A DNA stretch of 37,044 nt. Source: Alphaproteobacteria bacterium. GTDB taxonomy: Bacteria > Pseudomonadota > Alphaproteobacteria > RF32 > CAG-239. The position numbers and the translations under genes were made by a program. Shown here piece after piece: positions 8,214 through 17,620 of this stretch. Every line of letters starts with the position of its first letter. Within the stretch, counting starts at the first letter, position 1. The stretch lies in assembly GCA_017961285.1 (NCBI GenBank), contig JAGCXO010000031.1, positions 1 through 37,044 of the forward strand, written 5' to 3'. The notes beneath the pieces were generated by a model that had not been told where the DNA came from, searched no databases, and saw only the letters and a program-made list of their open reading frames with translations.

Positions 8214-8765
8214 ATGAAAGAATTGATAAGGCTGTTTGTAGTTTTTGCTAAAATAGGTTTGTTTACGTTCGGCGGCGGAGCGGCTATGATGGCTTTGTTA
8301 CATGATGAGTTGGTAAAAAAGAAAAAATGGATTACGGAACAGGATTTGTTGGATTTTTTTGCGATTGCTCAATGCACTCCGGGGATTATTGCGGTTAATA
8401 CGGCAACTATTGTCGGTTATAAAATGAAAAAGAGTTTTGGAGCAGCGGCTGCAACAGTTGGAGTGGTTTTCCCATCGATTGTTATAATTGTGCTGATAGC
8501 GGCTATGATACAGAATTTTATGGATAATCAGTATATTGTTCATATTTTTAACGGGATCAGAGCGGCTGTGGTTGCGATTATTGCTAATGTGGTTATTGCT
8601 TTATGGAGAAAAAATATCAAAAACTATTGGCAGATTTTGATTTTTGTTTTTTCTATGGTTTGTTTGTTATGTTTTTCGGTGTCGCCGGCGATTGTTGTGG
8701 TGTTTGGCTGCTTGCTGGGATTATTTACGCAATTTATGTTGTTGGTAAAGGATAGAAGCAAATGA
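8214..8765 (+). CDS. chrA: Chromate transporter family protein, first half
   Basis: Single-domain CHR-family protein, 183 residues with about five to six hydrophobic segments. The N-terminal FTFGGGAAM and the QCTPG-x-IAVNTAT stretch are CHR hallmarks. The ATG at 8214 is preceded by GGAGGTG; an upstream in-frame start at 8196 has nothing comparable. It overlaps the next gene by 4 nt (ATGA). Short CHR proteins encoded as adjacent pairs are thought to form one transporter equivalent to the fused two-domain form. Chromate export is known for some members; the natural substrate here is unknown. Confidence 0.9.
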   Translation: MKELIRLFVVFAKIGLFTFGGGAAMMALLHDELVKKKKWITEQDLLDFFAIAQCTPGIIAVNTATIVGYKMKKSFGAAAATVGVVFPSIVIIVLIAAMIQNFMDNQYIVHIFNGIRAAVVAIIANVVIALWRKNIKNYWQILIFVFSMVCLLCFSVSPAIVVVFGCLLGLFTQFMLLVKDRSK

Positions 8766-9280
8766 TATATTTATTGTTGTTTGCCGAATTTTTTAAGATT
8801 GGAGCATTGGCTTTTGGTGGCGGAATGGTGACAGTGCCGTTTTTAATTGAGCTTAGCAAAACAAAAAATTGGTTTTCGCTGGAACAATTGGCAGATATGA
8901 TAGCGATTTCAGAATCTACTCCCGGTCCTATCGGAATAAATATGGCAACTTTTGCAGGTTTTGTAACATCCGGTGTTTTTGGAAGCTTGGTAGCCACTTT
9001 CGGATTGGTTTTGCCGGCATTTTTGGTATTATTACTCTTTAGCAAGTATATTATAAAATACAAAGATACTTCAGTTTTTAATAACTTTTTATCAGGGATA
9101 AGACCGGCAGCTTTGGCTTTGATATTATATGCGGGGATTGTTATTGCTAAACTTTCTATTGTTGACTTGAAGACGGGTTTATTTGCCCTGCTCTTTTTCA
9201 TTTTGATATATTTTTGTAAGTTTTCGCCAATTGTTTTTATTGTTTTGGGAGCGATTTGCGGAGTTATATTTGAGATATAG
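8762..9280 (+). CDS. chrA: Chromate transporter family protein, second half
   Basis: Second single-domain CHR protein, 172 residues, membrane-embedded. It shows LAFGGGMVTVPF near the N-terminus and SESTPGPIGINMATFAG around residues 50-65, matching the equivalent motifs of the partner. The start codon lies within the stop of the first half (ATGA), so the two are translationally coupled and probably made in equal amounts. The pair stands between divergent lspA and the lysozyme-ABC block. Confidence 0.9.
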   Translation: MIYLLLFAEFFKIGALAFGGGMVTVPFLIELSKTKNWFSLEQLADMIAISESTPGPIGINMATFAGFVTSGVFGSLVATFGLVLPAFLVLLLFSKYIIKYKDTSVFNNFLSGIRPAALALILYAGIVIAKLSIVDLKTGLFALLFFILIYFCKFSPIVFIVLGAICGVIFEI

Positions 9281-9335
9281 GATGTATGCAGAAAAGTATT
9301 TGTTGAGTGGTATATAAACTGTGGGGAAAATTTAG

Positions 9336-10901
9336 ATGAGAGTTGAAGACAGAATTGAGGAAATAAAGAATAAGGTAAATGAAATAAAACAAAAGCAAGC
9401 TTATCAAAAAGTTGCCGCGTTTATGAAAAAAATGGGTAAAAAAAGCATTGATAAATATCAAAGTTTGTCAAGAAAAGGAAAAATTGTTTTATGGACTTCT
9501 TTGATTGCGGCTATACCAACAGTTAAAACGGGTATTGCAATAAAACACAAAATTCAAGAACATAAGCAAAAAGTTGAGATGGAAAAGTTTGCGGATTCAA
9601 AAGTGCAAAAACTTACTCAAAAGCACAAAATTACCGATAAAGAAAGTTTTGATAAGCTTTTTAATGATGCTTTTCCATTGATTGTTTCTTCTATGTTGCC
9701 GACAGAAGGTTTGGTTTTGGAACCATATTCCGATAACGGGACAGTTTCAAATACAATCGGGGCCGGAAGTTATTGGTATCCGGCGGGAAGCAACCCCGAT
9801 ACAACCGTATGGGTGTTGGCGGCAGAATATTTTGCCAATAAAGATACCGTTATTTCCGGTGACCATGCTGTTGATTTGATTAAAGGTTGGGTAAAAAGCC
9901 GCGAAGGAGGACGTGTATATGACAGATTGTATAAAAACTTAAAAGGAGCGGAAATCAGTGTTAATGAATTTGCTGCTATTTTCGGAGTTGCCTATAATAA
10001 TGAGAATAATGGGGCAAAATTGTGTAAGTTTGTAAAAGAACATCATGATGATCCAATAGCATGTGCGCAAAAAATTATATCTTTTAAGCCCAATAAACAA
10101 TTTGAAAAAGGAATTGCTAAACGTCATTTGCATGAGGCTTATTTGTATCTTAATTTTGATGATTATGCGCTTAAAATTTATGATATGAAATATTATTCGG
10201 GGGTAAATTCTAAAGGACGAAAGTATATTGTAACCTCGGTAACTCAGCTTCCTGAAAAAGACATTGAGACCGGCTTGGCTGCTATTAATAGTGGTGATAG
10301 AGAAAAAATCATCAAGGAACAGAATAAGATTTGTAATTATGTAAAAAAAGGTGCTGTTACAATTTCGGAATTGTTGGCAAAATATATGAGCTCGGATTAT
10401 AATATGCATCTGCAGGAATATAATGTTTTGCACCTCTGTGACGGGACTATTTCTTATGATGGAGCAAAGAAGTTGTTAAGTGCTGATGATCAATATAAAC
10501 AAGCTCTTGCTCACTATGAAAAAGCGCGAGAAATGGAGAAAAAAGGTGATAAAAAAGCCAAAGAAGAGTTTGCAAAAGCTCTTGATGGTTTTCAAGAAAT
10601 GCAAAAAGAAGGTGTCCACGGTGCTGATTTGAGTAATGATATTGCAATTACATATTATCATTTGGGTGATTATAAAAAGTGTATTGAAGAAAGTAAAAAG
10701 GTTGTTAAAACGGGCGAGACAGAGGCTTTTGCAGCGGCATATTATAATATGGGTCTGGCATATCGAGAGTTGAATAACCCAACAGAGGCAAAAAAGTGTT
10801 TTGATAACTATAAAAACAACGGCGGAAGCGAAAAAGCTTATAACAGTGCAGTAAACAGTTTGCAAATAAAACCGAATGCTAATGCTTATCGCGGGAGATA
10901 G
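9336..10901 (+). CDS. Membrane-anchored GH24-type lysozyme with C-terminal TPR repeats
   Basis: Unusual 521-residue protein. Residues 1-45 are charged and probably coiled; about 48-68 form one membrane segment. Residues about 105-275 resemble phage-type lysozyme (GH24): E124, D133 and T140 in EGLVLEPYSDNGTVSNT fit the T4-lysozyme Glu-Asp-Thr triad with one extra residue before Thr, and GIAKRHLHEA (259-268) resembles the family's Arg-rich C-terminal helix. Residues about 385-500 contain TPR-like helix pairs (ITYYHLGDYKKCIEES, YYNMGLAYRELNNPTEA). GGGGAAAA precedes the ATG. It lies 28 nt before two ABC exporter genes, suggesting a joint envelope function. Cell-wall cleavage is likely; the TPR partner is unknown. 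Confidence 0.75.
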   Translation: MRVEDRIEEIKNKVNEIKQKQAYQKVAAFMKKMGKKSIDKYQSLSRKGKIVLWTSLIAAIPTVKTGIAIKHKIQEHKQKVEMEKFADSKVQKLTQKHKITDKESFDKLFNDAFPLIVSSMLPTEGLVLEPYSDNGTVSNTIGAGSYWYPAGSNPDTTVWVLAAEYFANKDTVISGDHAVDLIKGWVKSREGGRVYDRLYKNLKGAEISVNEFAAIFGVAYNNENNGAKLCKFVKEHHDDPIACAQKIISFKPNKQFEKGIAKRHLHEAYLYLNFDDYALKIYDMKYYSGVNSKGRKYIVTSVTQLPEKDIETGLAAINSGDREKIIKEQNKICNYVKKGAVTISELLAKYMSSDYNMHLQEYNVLHLCDGTISYDGAKKLLSADDQYKQALAHYEKAREMEKKGDKKAKEEFAKALDGFQEMQKEGVHGADLSNDIAITYYHLGDYKKCIEESKKVVKTGETEAFAAAYYNMGLAYRELNNPTEAKKCFDNYKNNGGSEKAYNSAVNSLQIKPNANAYRGR

Positions 10902-10929
10902 TATTTAGGAATAAAGAGGATTAAAAACT

Positions 10930-12693
10930 ATGACTGTAAAACCATTTCCAAAAACTGCTTTCAAATATTTGATATATGAGTGTATATTGCCCTGTAAATG
11001 GCCATTTTTGATATGTATGATTTTGATGTTTATAGAAACTAATATTTATAATTTGCTAAATTGGTTGATTGCTCAACTGGTTGAGAGTTTGAAATCTGGT
11101 GTGTCAATTGAAGCCTTGCACAAAGCATTATGGTTTGTAGGTATTGTTGCTGTTTGTGAGGCTATAAATATTTTTTTGAGAAAAGAAGCCTTTTTATATC
11201 GCCAAAAAAATCTGTATTTTTCGGTTCAGGACAGAATTTATGGGCGAGCTTTATCCTATATTTTCGGACATTCGGTCAATTATATTATTAACAAGCAAAC
11301 GGGAACTCTTTTAGCTAAAACTAAGCAGATAAATTCCATACAATCAACTTTTTCCATTCTTCTTACACGATTTTGGTATTGGATAAGCGATATTGTTTTA
11401 AAAATATTTCTGCTTTCATTTATCAATATTTGGCTCGGTGTTTTATTTTTGGTATGTTCGGTTTTGGTGGCTGTGGTTAACTATTATGCCAATAAAGCCA
11501 GTAATCGTCTCAATAAAATGCAGAGCAAGGCCGAAGCTTTATATACCGGTTGGCTGGTTGATGTTATCAGTAATATTCGTTTGGTAAAGCAATTTAATCG
11601 CATAAACTATGAAAAAAAACGCTTATATACTCTTTTGCGACAATTTATAAAAATAAAAGTTAGTACAATATTGGTTTGGTTCAGTTCATATACCGGTGTT
11701 TCTTGTTTTATTCACCTATGTTCAATTATGATGCTGATGTTTGCGGTATATTTATGGAGCAAGTCTTTGATTAATGTCGGTGATATTGTGTTTGTTCTAT
11801 TGACATTGAATACTGGTTTTATGTGGCTGTCTGAATTAGGTATTAATTATCGTCAGTTTGCAAACAATTTGGCTTATATTCAAGCAGGTCTTGAACCGTT
11901 TTATGATGCTCATGAAATTGAAGATTTGCCGGATGCAAAAGAACTTAAGGTTAAAAATGCCGAAATTGAATTTAGAAATGTAGGATTTTCATATTCTGAG
12001 CAGAAAAAAATCTTTGACGGATTTAATTTGAGGATTAAGGGAGGAGAAAGAGTTGGAATTGTCGGTTTGTCAGGCAATGGAAAAACAACATTGATTAACC
12101 TCTTGCAACGTGCCTATGATATTCAATCAGGCGAGATTTTGATTGATGGGCAAAATATTAAAAATGTTACTCAAGCCAGTTTACATCAAAACATGGCAAT
12201 TATACCGCAAGAAACTGTTCTTTTCCATCGTACATTGAAAGAAAATATTGCTTATGGTATTAATGTTTCGGATAAAAAAATTAAACAAGCTGCTAAAGTT
12301 GCTTGTGCAGATGAATTTATCAAAGCCTTGCCGGAAGGATATAATTCAATAGTCGGAGAGAGAGGCTGCAAACTTTCCGGGGGCGAGCGGCAAAGGATTG
12401 CCATTGCAAGAGCTGTTTTGCGCAACAGCCCGATATTGATTTTGGACGAAGCTACATCTTCTCTTGACAGTGAAGCAGAAAATATTGTGGCGGAGGCAAT
12501 TAATAATTTACTCGGTAACCAAACTGTTATTGCGATTGCGCATCGTCTTTCTACATTGCGGAAAATGGATAGAATTATCTATTTGGAAAACGGTAAAGTT
12601 GTGGAAGAAGGAACATTTAACCAATTGGCAAAAAAGAAAAACGGTAAATTTGCTAAGTTATGGAAAATGCAACAACTGAAAGAAAGGAATTAG
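10930..12693 (+). CDS. ABC exporter half-transporter (TMD-NBD), first of a pair
   Basis: 587 residues: a six-helix type IV exporter membrane domain (about 20-310), then an ATPase domain. Visible motifs are Walker A GLSGNGKTT (379-387), Q-loop IPQETVLF, signature LSGGE (482-486), Walker B ILILDE (502-507) and the H-loop His538. All catalytic residues are present. AGAGGA precedes the ATG. It follows the lysozyme-TPR gene closely and is 3 nt from the second half-transporter, so the two probably form a heterodimer. The substrate cannot be told from the sequence: there is no peptidase C39 domain. Confidence 0.93.
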   Translation: MTVKPFPKTAFKYLIYECILPCKWPFLICMILMFIETNIYNLLNWLIAQLVESLKSGVSIEALHKALWFVGIVAVCEAINIFLRKEAFLYRQKNLYFSVQDRIYGRALSYIFGHSVNYIINKQTGTLLAKTKQINSIQSTFSILLTRFWYWISDIVLKIFLLSFINIWLGVLFLVCSVLVAVVNYYANKASNRLNKMQSKAEALYTGWLVDVISNIRLVKQFNRINYEKKRLYTLLRQFIKIKVSTILVWFSSYTGVSCFIHLCSIMMLMFAVYLWSKSLINVGDIVFVLLTLNTGFMWLSELGINYRQFANNLAYIQAGLEPFYDAHEIEDLPDAKELKVKNAEIEFRNVGFSYSEQKKIFDGFNLRIKGGERVGIVGLSGNGKTTLINLLQRAYDIQSGEILIDGQNIKNVTQASLHQNMAIIPQETVLFHRTLKENIAYGINVSDKKIKQAAKVACADEFIKALPEGYNSIVGERGCKLSGGERQRIAIARAVLRNSPILILDEATSSLDSEAENIVAEAINNLLGNQTVIAIAHRLSTLRKMDRIIYLENGKVVEEGTFNQLAKKKNGKFAKLWKMQQLKERN

Positions 12694-12696
12694 GAT

Positions 12697-14466
12697 ATGA
12701 AGATCTTTGAAAATATGCCGAATATGCGAAAAATTCCTAATAATCCGTTGTTGTTTATATGGGAGGCTTTGTATGGCGCGCGTAAGTGGGCTTTGGTTGG
12801 TGTGCTTTTAGCTTTTGCTTTGCAGTTGTTGAAGGTTTATGTGCCGGTGTTCTTTTCAAATATGATTGAATATTTTTCAAAAATTACTCTGCAAGAATTT
12901 GATTGGAACAAAACTTGGTGGTTTTTGGGGATAATTTTTGTTACATATATTGGACAATCATTAGTCAGAACCTTGCGTGAGTTGTTGGAAGAAAACAGAG
13001 TGCGTAATTTTATGACTGCAAAGATTATGTTGTTCACGGTTGACTACTTGGCAAAACATTCGGAGAATTATTTTGCTTCACAGAAAAGCGGTCAACTTTC
13101 GCAAAAAGCACTGAACTGTGCCGGAGAAACTGCACGAACCCATGCTTTGATTTCGCGTCTTTACAGCAGTGTATTTCAAGGAATTATCAGTTTTTATTTT
13201 GTATCTTGTGTTAACCTGTGGTTTTTATTTTTGATATTTTTATTTGGTTTTATTTCTTTGTTTGCCTCATATAAAGCAAGCGCAAAACTTCAAAATTTGA
13301 ATAGAGAAGCTGATAATATGTTTGATGATTTTAACGGGGTTTTGGCGGATAGCATCGGAAATGCTTTGAATATAAAGGCAAACGGTAGTGAAGAATATGA
13401 GATTTCTTTTGTAAAAAAAGCTTTTAATAAATGCAAGGATTTCAGATTATCGGCTTTGGATAAATTTCATAATAATCTGCGTTTGCAAAGAGCATTGTTT
13501 GCCTTGTTTGAGTTAAGCACATTGTTATTGCTGATAAAATTGTGGTATATGCAAAAAATAAACCTTGGTGATGTGACCTTGGTTATTATGTTGATGAACA
13601 CGATTATGGGAGTTTTTTCAATAATATTCGGGCTTATCTGTGATTTGAATTTTTCGTTTGGTTCGTTGCAGGCGGCAATGTCGCCATTTGTTATCAAACA
13701 TGAAATTGTTGATGTTGATAAAGCAAAACCTTTGAAAGTCAGCAATGGGGAAATAGAATTCAAGAATGTTAAATTTGCTTATGATAATAAAAAAGTGTTT
13801 AACGGGTTGTCACTAAAAATTAAAAGCGGGGAAAAAGTTGGAATTGTCGGAGCTTCCGGTAGCGGTAAGAGCACTCTTATAAAGCTGTTGCAACGTGCTT
13901 ATGATATTCAATCCGGAGAGATTCTTATTGACGGCCAAAATGTTGCTGAAGTTAAGCAGGAAAGTTTGTGTGGGGCGATTGCGCTCATTCCGCAGGATAC
14001 ATCTCTATTTCATCGAACAGTCAGCCAAAATATTGAATATGGTCATTTGCATGCCAAACAATCAGAAATTGAACGAGCTGCCAAAAAAGCTTATGCGGAT
14101 AAGTTTATAAAAGAATTATCTAAGGGGTATCAAACCAAAGTAGGCGAAAAAGGAGTTAAACTTTCCGGTGGGCAGAAACAAAGAGTTGTTATTGCCAGAG
14201 CGATTTTGAAAAATTCGAAGATTTTAATTTTGGATGAGGCAACGTCTGCTCTTGACAGCGAAGCTGAAAAATATATTCAAAAAGCTATGCAAAATTTGAT
14301 GAAGAATAAGACAGTTATTGCTATTGCGCACAGATTGTCAACTTTGAAAGAAATGGATAGAATTATTGTTTTGGATAAAGGTAAAATTATAGAACAAGGA
14401 AAAATTGAAGATTTGCTTGTTGCTGGCGGAAAATTTCAGTATTTGTGGGAAATACAAGGCAGATAA
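12697..14466 (+). CDS. ABC exporter half-transporter (TMD-NBD), second of a pair
   Basis: 589 residues with the same layout as its neighbour: membrane domain to about 330, Walker A GASGSGKST (385-393), signature LSGGQ (489-493), Walker B ILILDE (509-514), H-loop His545. Both ATP sites of the presumed heterodimer would be canonical. The segment after Walker A is nearly the same as in the first half-transporter, including LLQRAYDIQSGEILIDGQN, and also at DNA level (see findings), indicating duplication with later gene conversion or recent origin. No separate promoter lies between the two genes. Confidence 0.93.
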   Translation: MKIFENMPNMRKIPNNPLLFIWEALYGARKWALVGVLLAFALQLLKVYVPVFFSNMIEYFSKITLQEFDWNKTWWFLGIIFVTYIGQSLVRTLRELLEENRVRNFMTAKIMLFTVDYLAKHSENYFASQKSGQLSQKALNCAGETARTHALISRLYSSVFQGIISFYFVSCVNLWFLFLIFLFGFISLFASYKASAKLQNLNREADNMFDDFNGVLADSIGNALNIKANGSEEYEISFVKKAFNKCKDFRLSALDKFHNNLRLQRALFALFELSTLLLLIKLWYMQKINLGDVTLVIMLMNTIMGVFSIIFGLICDLNFSFGSLQAAMSPFVIKHEIVDVDKAKPLKVSNGEIEFKNVKFAYDNKKVFNGLSLKIKSGEKVGIVGASGSGKSTLIKLLQRAYDIQSGEILIDGQNVAEVKQESLCGAIALIPQDTSLFHRTVSQNIEYGHLHAKQSEIERAAKKAYADKFIKELSKGYQTKVGEKGVKLSGGQKQRVVIARAILKNSKILILDEATSALDSEAEKYIQKAMQNLMKNKTVIAIAHRLSTLKEMDRIIVLDKGKIIEQGKIEDLLVAGGKFQYLWEIQGR

Positions 14467-14536
14467 TTATTTTAACCAAGTATAAATAATATCCATATAT
14501 AATAATTGTCCGATGAAGTAGAAGAGGACAAACGCT

Positions 14537-16402
14537 ATGCATTCGATAAATTCTTTATTGCTTGATTTGACACTTATTACCATTTATGCCGGAATTACCA
14601 CCCTGCTCTGCAAAAAGCTTAAGCAGCCGATTGTTTTGGGATATTTGCTGGCGGGAATTTTGGCTGGTCCGTTTGTTAATTTGCTGCCAACGGTAAGTGA
14701 TAAAGAAGATTTGCAATTATGGGCAGATATAGGAGTGATATTTTTGCTCTTTGGTTTGGGCTTGGAGTTCAGTTTTAAGAAAATGCTCAATGTCGGCAAG
14801 GCTGCTATGATTACCGCTAATGCAAACATTTTGTTTATGCTGTTTTTGGGATATAATGTCGGTTTGCTTTTGGGGTGGTCAACGATTGATAGTTTTTTCT
14901 TGGGTTCGATGATTTCTATGTCTTCGACAACAATTATTATTAAGACTTTTGCTGATTTGAATATAAAGAAGCAAAAATTTACCGATTTAGTCTTCGGGGT
15001 TTTAATTGTGGAAGATTTGGCCGGAGTTTTGATGTTGGTTTTGTTGCCCACTATTGCCATGGGTGCTTCAATTAACGGTTGGGATTTGGTTTTAAGCACA
15101 ATTAAATTGGTATTTTTCTTGGTTTTGTGCTTTATTATCGGAATATATTTGGTGCCTACATTTTTAGAAAAAATTCAAGGCCTGCTTAGTGATGAAATGT
15201 TATTGTTGATTACCATAAGTTTGTGTTTCGGTATGGTTTTGTTGGCAACTTCATCCGGATTTTCATCAGCTTTGGGAGCGTTTGTAATGGGCTCTATTTT
15301 GGCGGAGACGTCCGTGATTGAGCGGATACAAAAAAATTTGCGCCCACTAAAAGATTTTTTTGGTGCGGTATTCTTTGTTTCGGTCGGAATGTTGGTTGAT
15401 CCGTCAATGCTTATAACCTATGCTAAGCCTATTTTGGTTATTACAATGGTTGTTGTAGTCGGAATTACTTTTTTCTCTATGTTGGGTTTTATTGCCTCAG
15501 GTCAGTCGCTAAAGACTGCTGTTTCCGGCGCTTTTTCTTTGGCGCAGGTCGGTGAATTTGCGTTTATTATTGCTTCACTGGGTATGAGTTTGGGTGTTTT
15601 AAGCAATAAAGTATATCCTATTATTGTAGCGGTTTCGGTTATTACAACTTTTATTACTCCGATGATGATGAAATCTTCTGATAAAGCTTTTACGCTGCTT
15701 AATAAAATTATGCCTAAGACTTGGCAGGAATATATTACCCAATATTCTTCTTCTGCAAAAGTTACGCATAATGAGGAACGCTTGTGGAGCGCTTTGTTTA
15801 AGAGTTATTTGATCAGGTTGTCTGTCTTTTCTATTGTTTTATACAGCATTTTACTTTGCGGAGTTGCTTTGAGACCTTATGTAAGATATATCATTCCATA
15901 TCGAATTCCGGCGAATATTATTATGACGACGATTGTTCTTTTGCTGATGTCGCCTTTTTTGAAAGCTTTGATGGGATGGAGTATTATAAGCGGAAAAAGT
16001 GTTAAAGAAAAACTTAATTCTATTCGTAACAAAGGTAGTGAAAAACCTGCAGAAACTGCTGAGGAAAATCTTGCTTCTTTAAGTGCTGAAAGTGGTGCTT
16101 TGCGTAATTTTTGGGGTGGAAAAAATCAGATTTCAAAAATATATTATAAATTGTGGTATGCGAAAAAAACCAATCGCTTGCCGCTGGTTATTTTGACCAG
16201 TTTTAGGGTGTTGGTATCTTCTTTCTTTATTGTTACGGTTATACATCATTTTTTAAGCGAAAATCCAAAGCTGACAGTTGCGTTGTTATTATTGACAATT
16301 TTCTTTGTTTTTAAGTCTCGTTGGCTCTTGGAACAATATTTGAAAATTGAAAATCAATTTATGCGCAATTTGGAAAGAAATACGGAAGCAGAAGATAAAT
16401 AG
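14537..16402 (+). CDS. CPA2 family monovalent cation:proton antiporter
   Basis: 621 residues. The first about 390 form the CPA2 (Kef/NapA-type) membrane domain, with LKQPIVLGYLLAGILAGP near the N-terminus, GLGLEFSFKKM and the helix containing ALGAFVMGSILAET. Unlike KefB/KefC there is no C-terminal TrkA-N nucleotide-binding domain; instead about 220 residues carry further membrane segments and a hydrophilic stretch (about 490-540). AGAGGAC precedes the ATG. The gene is separated from the ABC block by 70 nt and its stop is 1 nt from the converging rsmB stop. Whether it moves K+ or Na+ is not visible. Confidence 0.88.
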   Translation: MHSINSLLLDLTLITIYAGITTLLCKKLKQPIVLGYLLAGILAGPFVNLLPTVSDKEDLQLWADIGVIFLLFGLGLEFSFKKMLNVGKAAMITANANILFMLFLGYNVGLLLGWSTIDSFFLGSMISMSSTTIIIKTFADLNIKKQKFTDLVFGVLIVEDLAGVLMLVLLPTIAMGASINGWDLVLSTIKLVFFLVLCFIIGIYLVPTFLEKIQGLLSDEMLLLITISLCFGMVLLATSSGFSSALGAFVMGSILAETSVIERIQKNLRPLKDFFGAVFFVSVGMLVDPSMLITYAKPILVITMVVVVGITFFSMLGFIASGQSLKTAVSGAFSLAQVGEFAFIIASLGMSLGVLSNKVYPIIVAVSVITTFITPMMMKSSDKAFTLLNKIMPKTWQEYITQYSSSAKVTHNEERLWSALFKSYLIRLSVFSIVLYSILLCGVALRPYVRYIIPYRIPANIIMTTIVLLLMSPFLKALMGWSIISGKSVKEKLNSIRNKGSEKPAETAEENLASLSAESGALRNFWGGKNQISKIYYKLWYAKKTNRLPLVILTSFRVLVSSFFIVTVIHHFLSENPKLTVALLLLTIFFVFKSRWLLEQYLKIENQFMRNLERNTEAEDK

Positions 16403-16403
16403 T

Positions 16404-17618
16404 TTAGGCTGTTCTTTGCAAAATAGTTATGAACATACCGTCAGTTCCGGTGCATAGCGGAGAAAATTGTAGGCAGGTATTGTTTGTAAATGGAAAAATA
16501 TTACCGATTTTTTGTTGCCATATTTTTTTGAGATCTACACTAATAAAGTTTTTATGCTCAGCCAAAAAGTGTTCGATTTGCAAATTATTTTCGCAAGGCA
16601 GGACAGAACAAGTTATGTATATTATCTTGCCGTTGATTTTGACTTTTTCGGAAGCAATGTTTAGTAAATTTTGCTGTATTTCAGTTAATTCCTGCAGTTT
16701 TTGCGGGGTTAATTTGAACTTGGCGTCCGGATTTCTGCGCCAAGTGCCGCTGCTGGAACAAGGGGCATCCAAAATAAAATTGTCATAGTCAGATGAAACA
16801 TCAGCTGTTTTTACGGGAAAAATATTACTGATTTGCAATCTTTTCATTCGCTCAAACATAGGCTCCATTCTTTTGGAGTTAATATCATGTGCCTCTATTT
16901 TGCCTTTGTTTTGTAATAATGCACCGATTGCCAAACTTTTTCCGCCGGCGCCGCAACAATAGTCAATTGTTTTTTCTTCGGCTTTGATATCAGCTAAAAT
17001 TGCCGTTAATTGTGAGGCTTCGTCCTGCGGTTCAATATATCCTTCGAGAAAAGTTTGACAATTATTCAAGTTTATTCTGTTTTGCGCTCTTATGCCGATT
17101 GGGGATAGAGGTGTAGAAACAACGGATATTCCTTCTGTTTCCAATTTATTGATTACATATTCGCGATTGGCTTTGTTAACGCGAAAATCTGCGGTAGAAG
17201 TTGTCGATAAACTTTTGAAGAGATTAAAATTGTCAAATTTTTCATATATCCAATCGGGGCACTCGGCCTCAACCGCCGGCGGATACGGATTTTGAGCCAA
17301 ATTTTTGAGCCAAATTTGTTCTGCTTCGGTTATGGTAGTCATAGCATATTCGGTTCCGGAAAATATATCTTGCAAATTTTCTTCGCGCAAATATACCAAC
17401 ATAATTTTTCTGATTTCTTGACTTTGTGCCTCAAAACTCAAGCGACGCCAGTGCCTTATGATATTCCATGTCGTATCGGCGATAAACTTTCGATCTTTTG
17501 AGCCGATATAACGTCGGTTGCGAAAATATTCTCCGATTAAATTATCAGCAGGAACGGAAGAATTGAAAATTGTTTCCAAAAGCTCTGCAACAGCCTTATA
17601 TCTTGCAGGTGTTTGCAT
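16404..17618 (-). CDS. rsmB: 16S rRNA m5C methyltransferase, RsmB/NOP family
   Basis: 404 residues. SAM-binding motif DYCCGAGGKS (219-228), motif IV DAPCSSSG (284-291, C287 for product release) and motif VI TCS (336-338, catalytic nucleophile C337) mark an RNA m5C methyltransferase of the RsmB/RsmF family. The N-terminal 130 residues resemble the NusB-like region of RsmB, which methylates C967 of 16S rRNA. GAGG lies 6 nt before the ATG. It follows rlmE by 2 nt, so two rRNA methyltransferases share an operon. The exact target site is inferred from the family. Confidence 0.9.
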   Translation of the reverse strand: MQTPARYKAVAELLETIFNSSVPADNLIGEYFRNRRYIGSKDRKFIADTTWNIIRHWRRLSFEAQSQEIRKIMLVYLREENLQDIFSGTEYAMTTITEAEQIWLKNLAQNPYPPAVEAECPDWIYEKFDNFNLFKSLSTTSTADFRVNKANREYVINKLETEGISVVSTPLSPIGIRAQNRINLNNCQTFLEGYIEPQDEASQLTAILADIKAEEKTIDYCCGAGGKSLAIGALLQNKGKIEAHDINSKRMEPMFERMKRLQISNIFPVKTADVSSDYDNFILDAPCSSSGTWRRNPDAKFKLTPQKLQELTEIQQNLLNIASEKVKINGKIIYITCSVLPCENNLQIEHFLAEHKNFISVDLKKIWQQKIGNIFPFTNNTCLQFSPLCTGTDGMFITILQRTA

Positions 17619-17620
17619 TA

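Noticed and set aside
8214-9280. Frameshifted single chrA gene
   Set aside because: Each half has its own CHR motifs and the second start is coupled by ATGA; paired short CHR genes are a normal arrangement.
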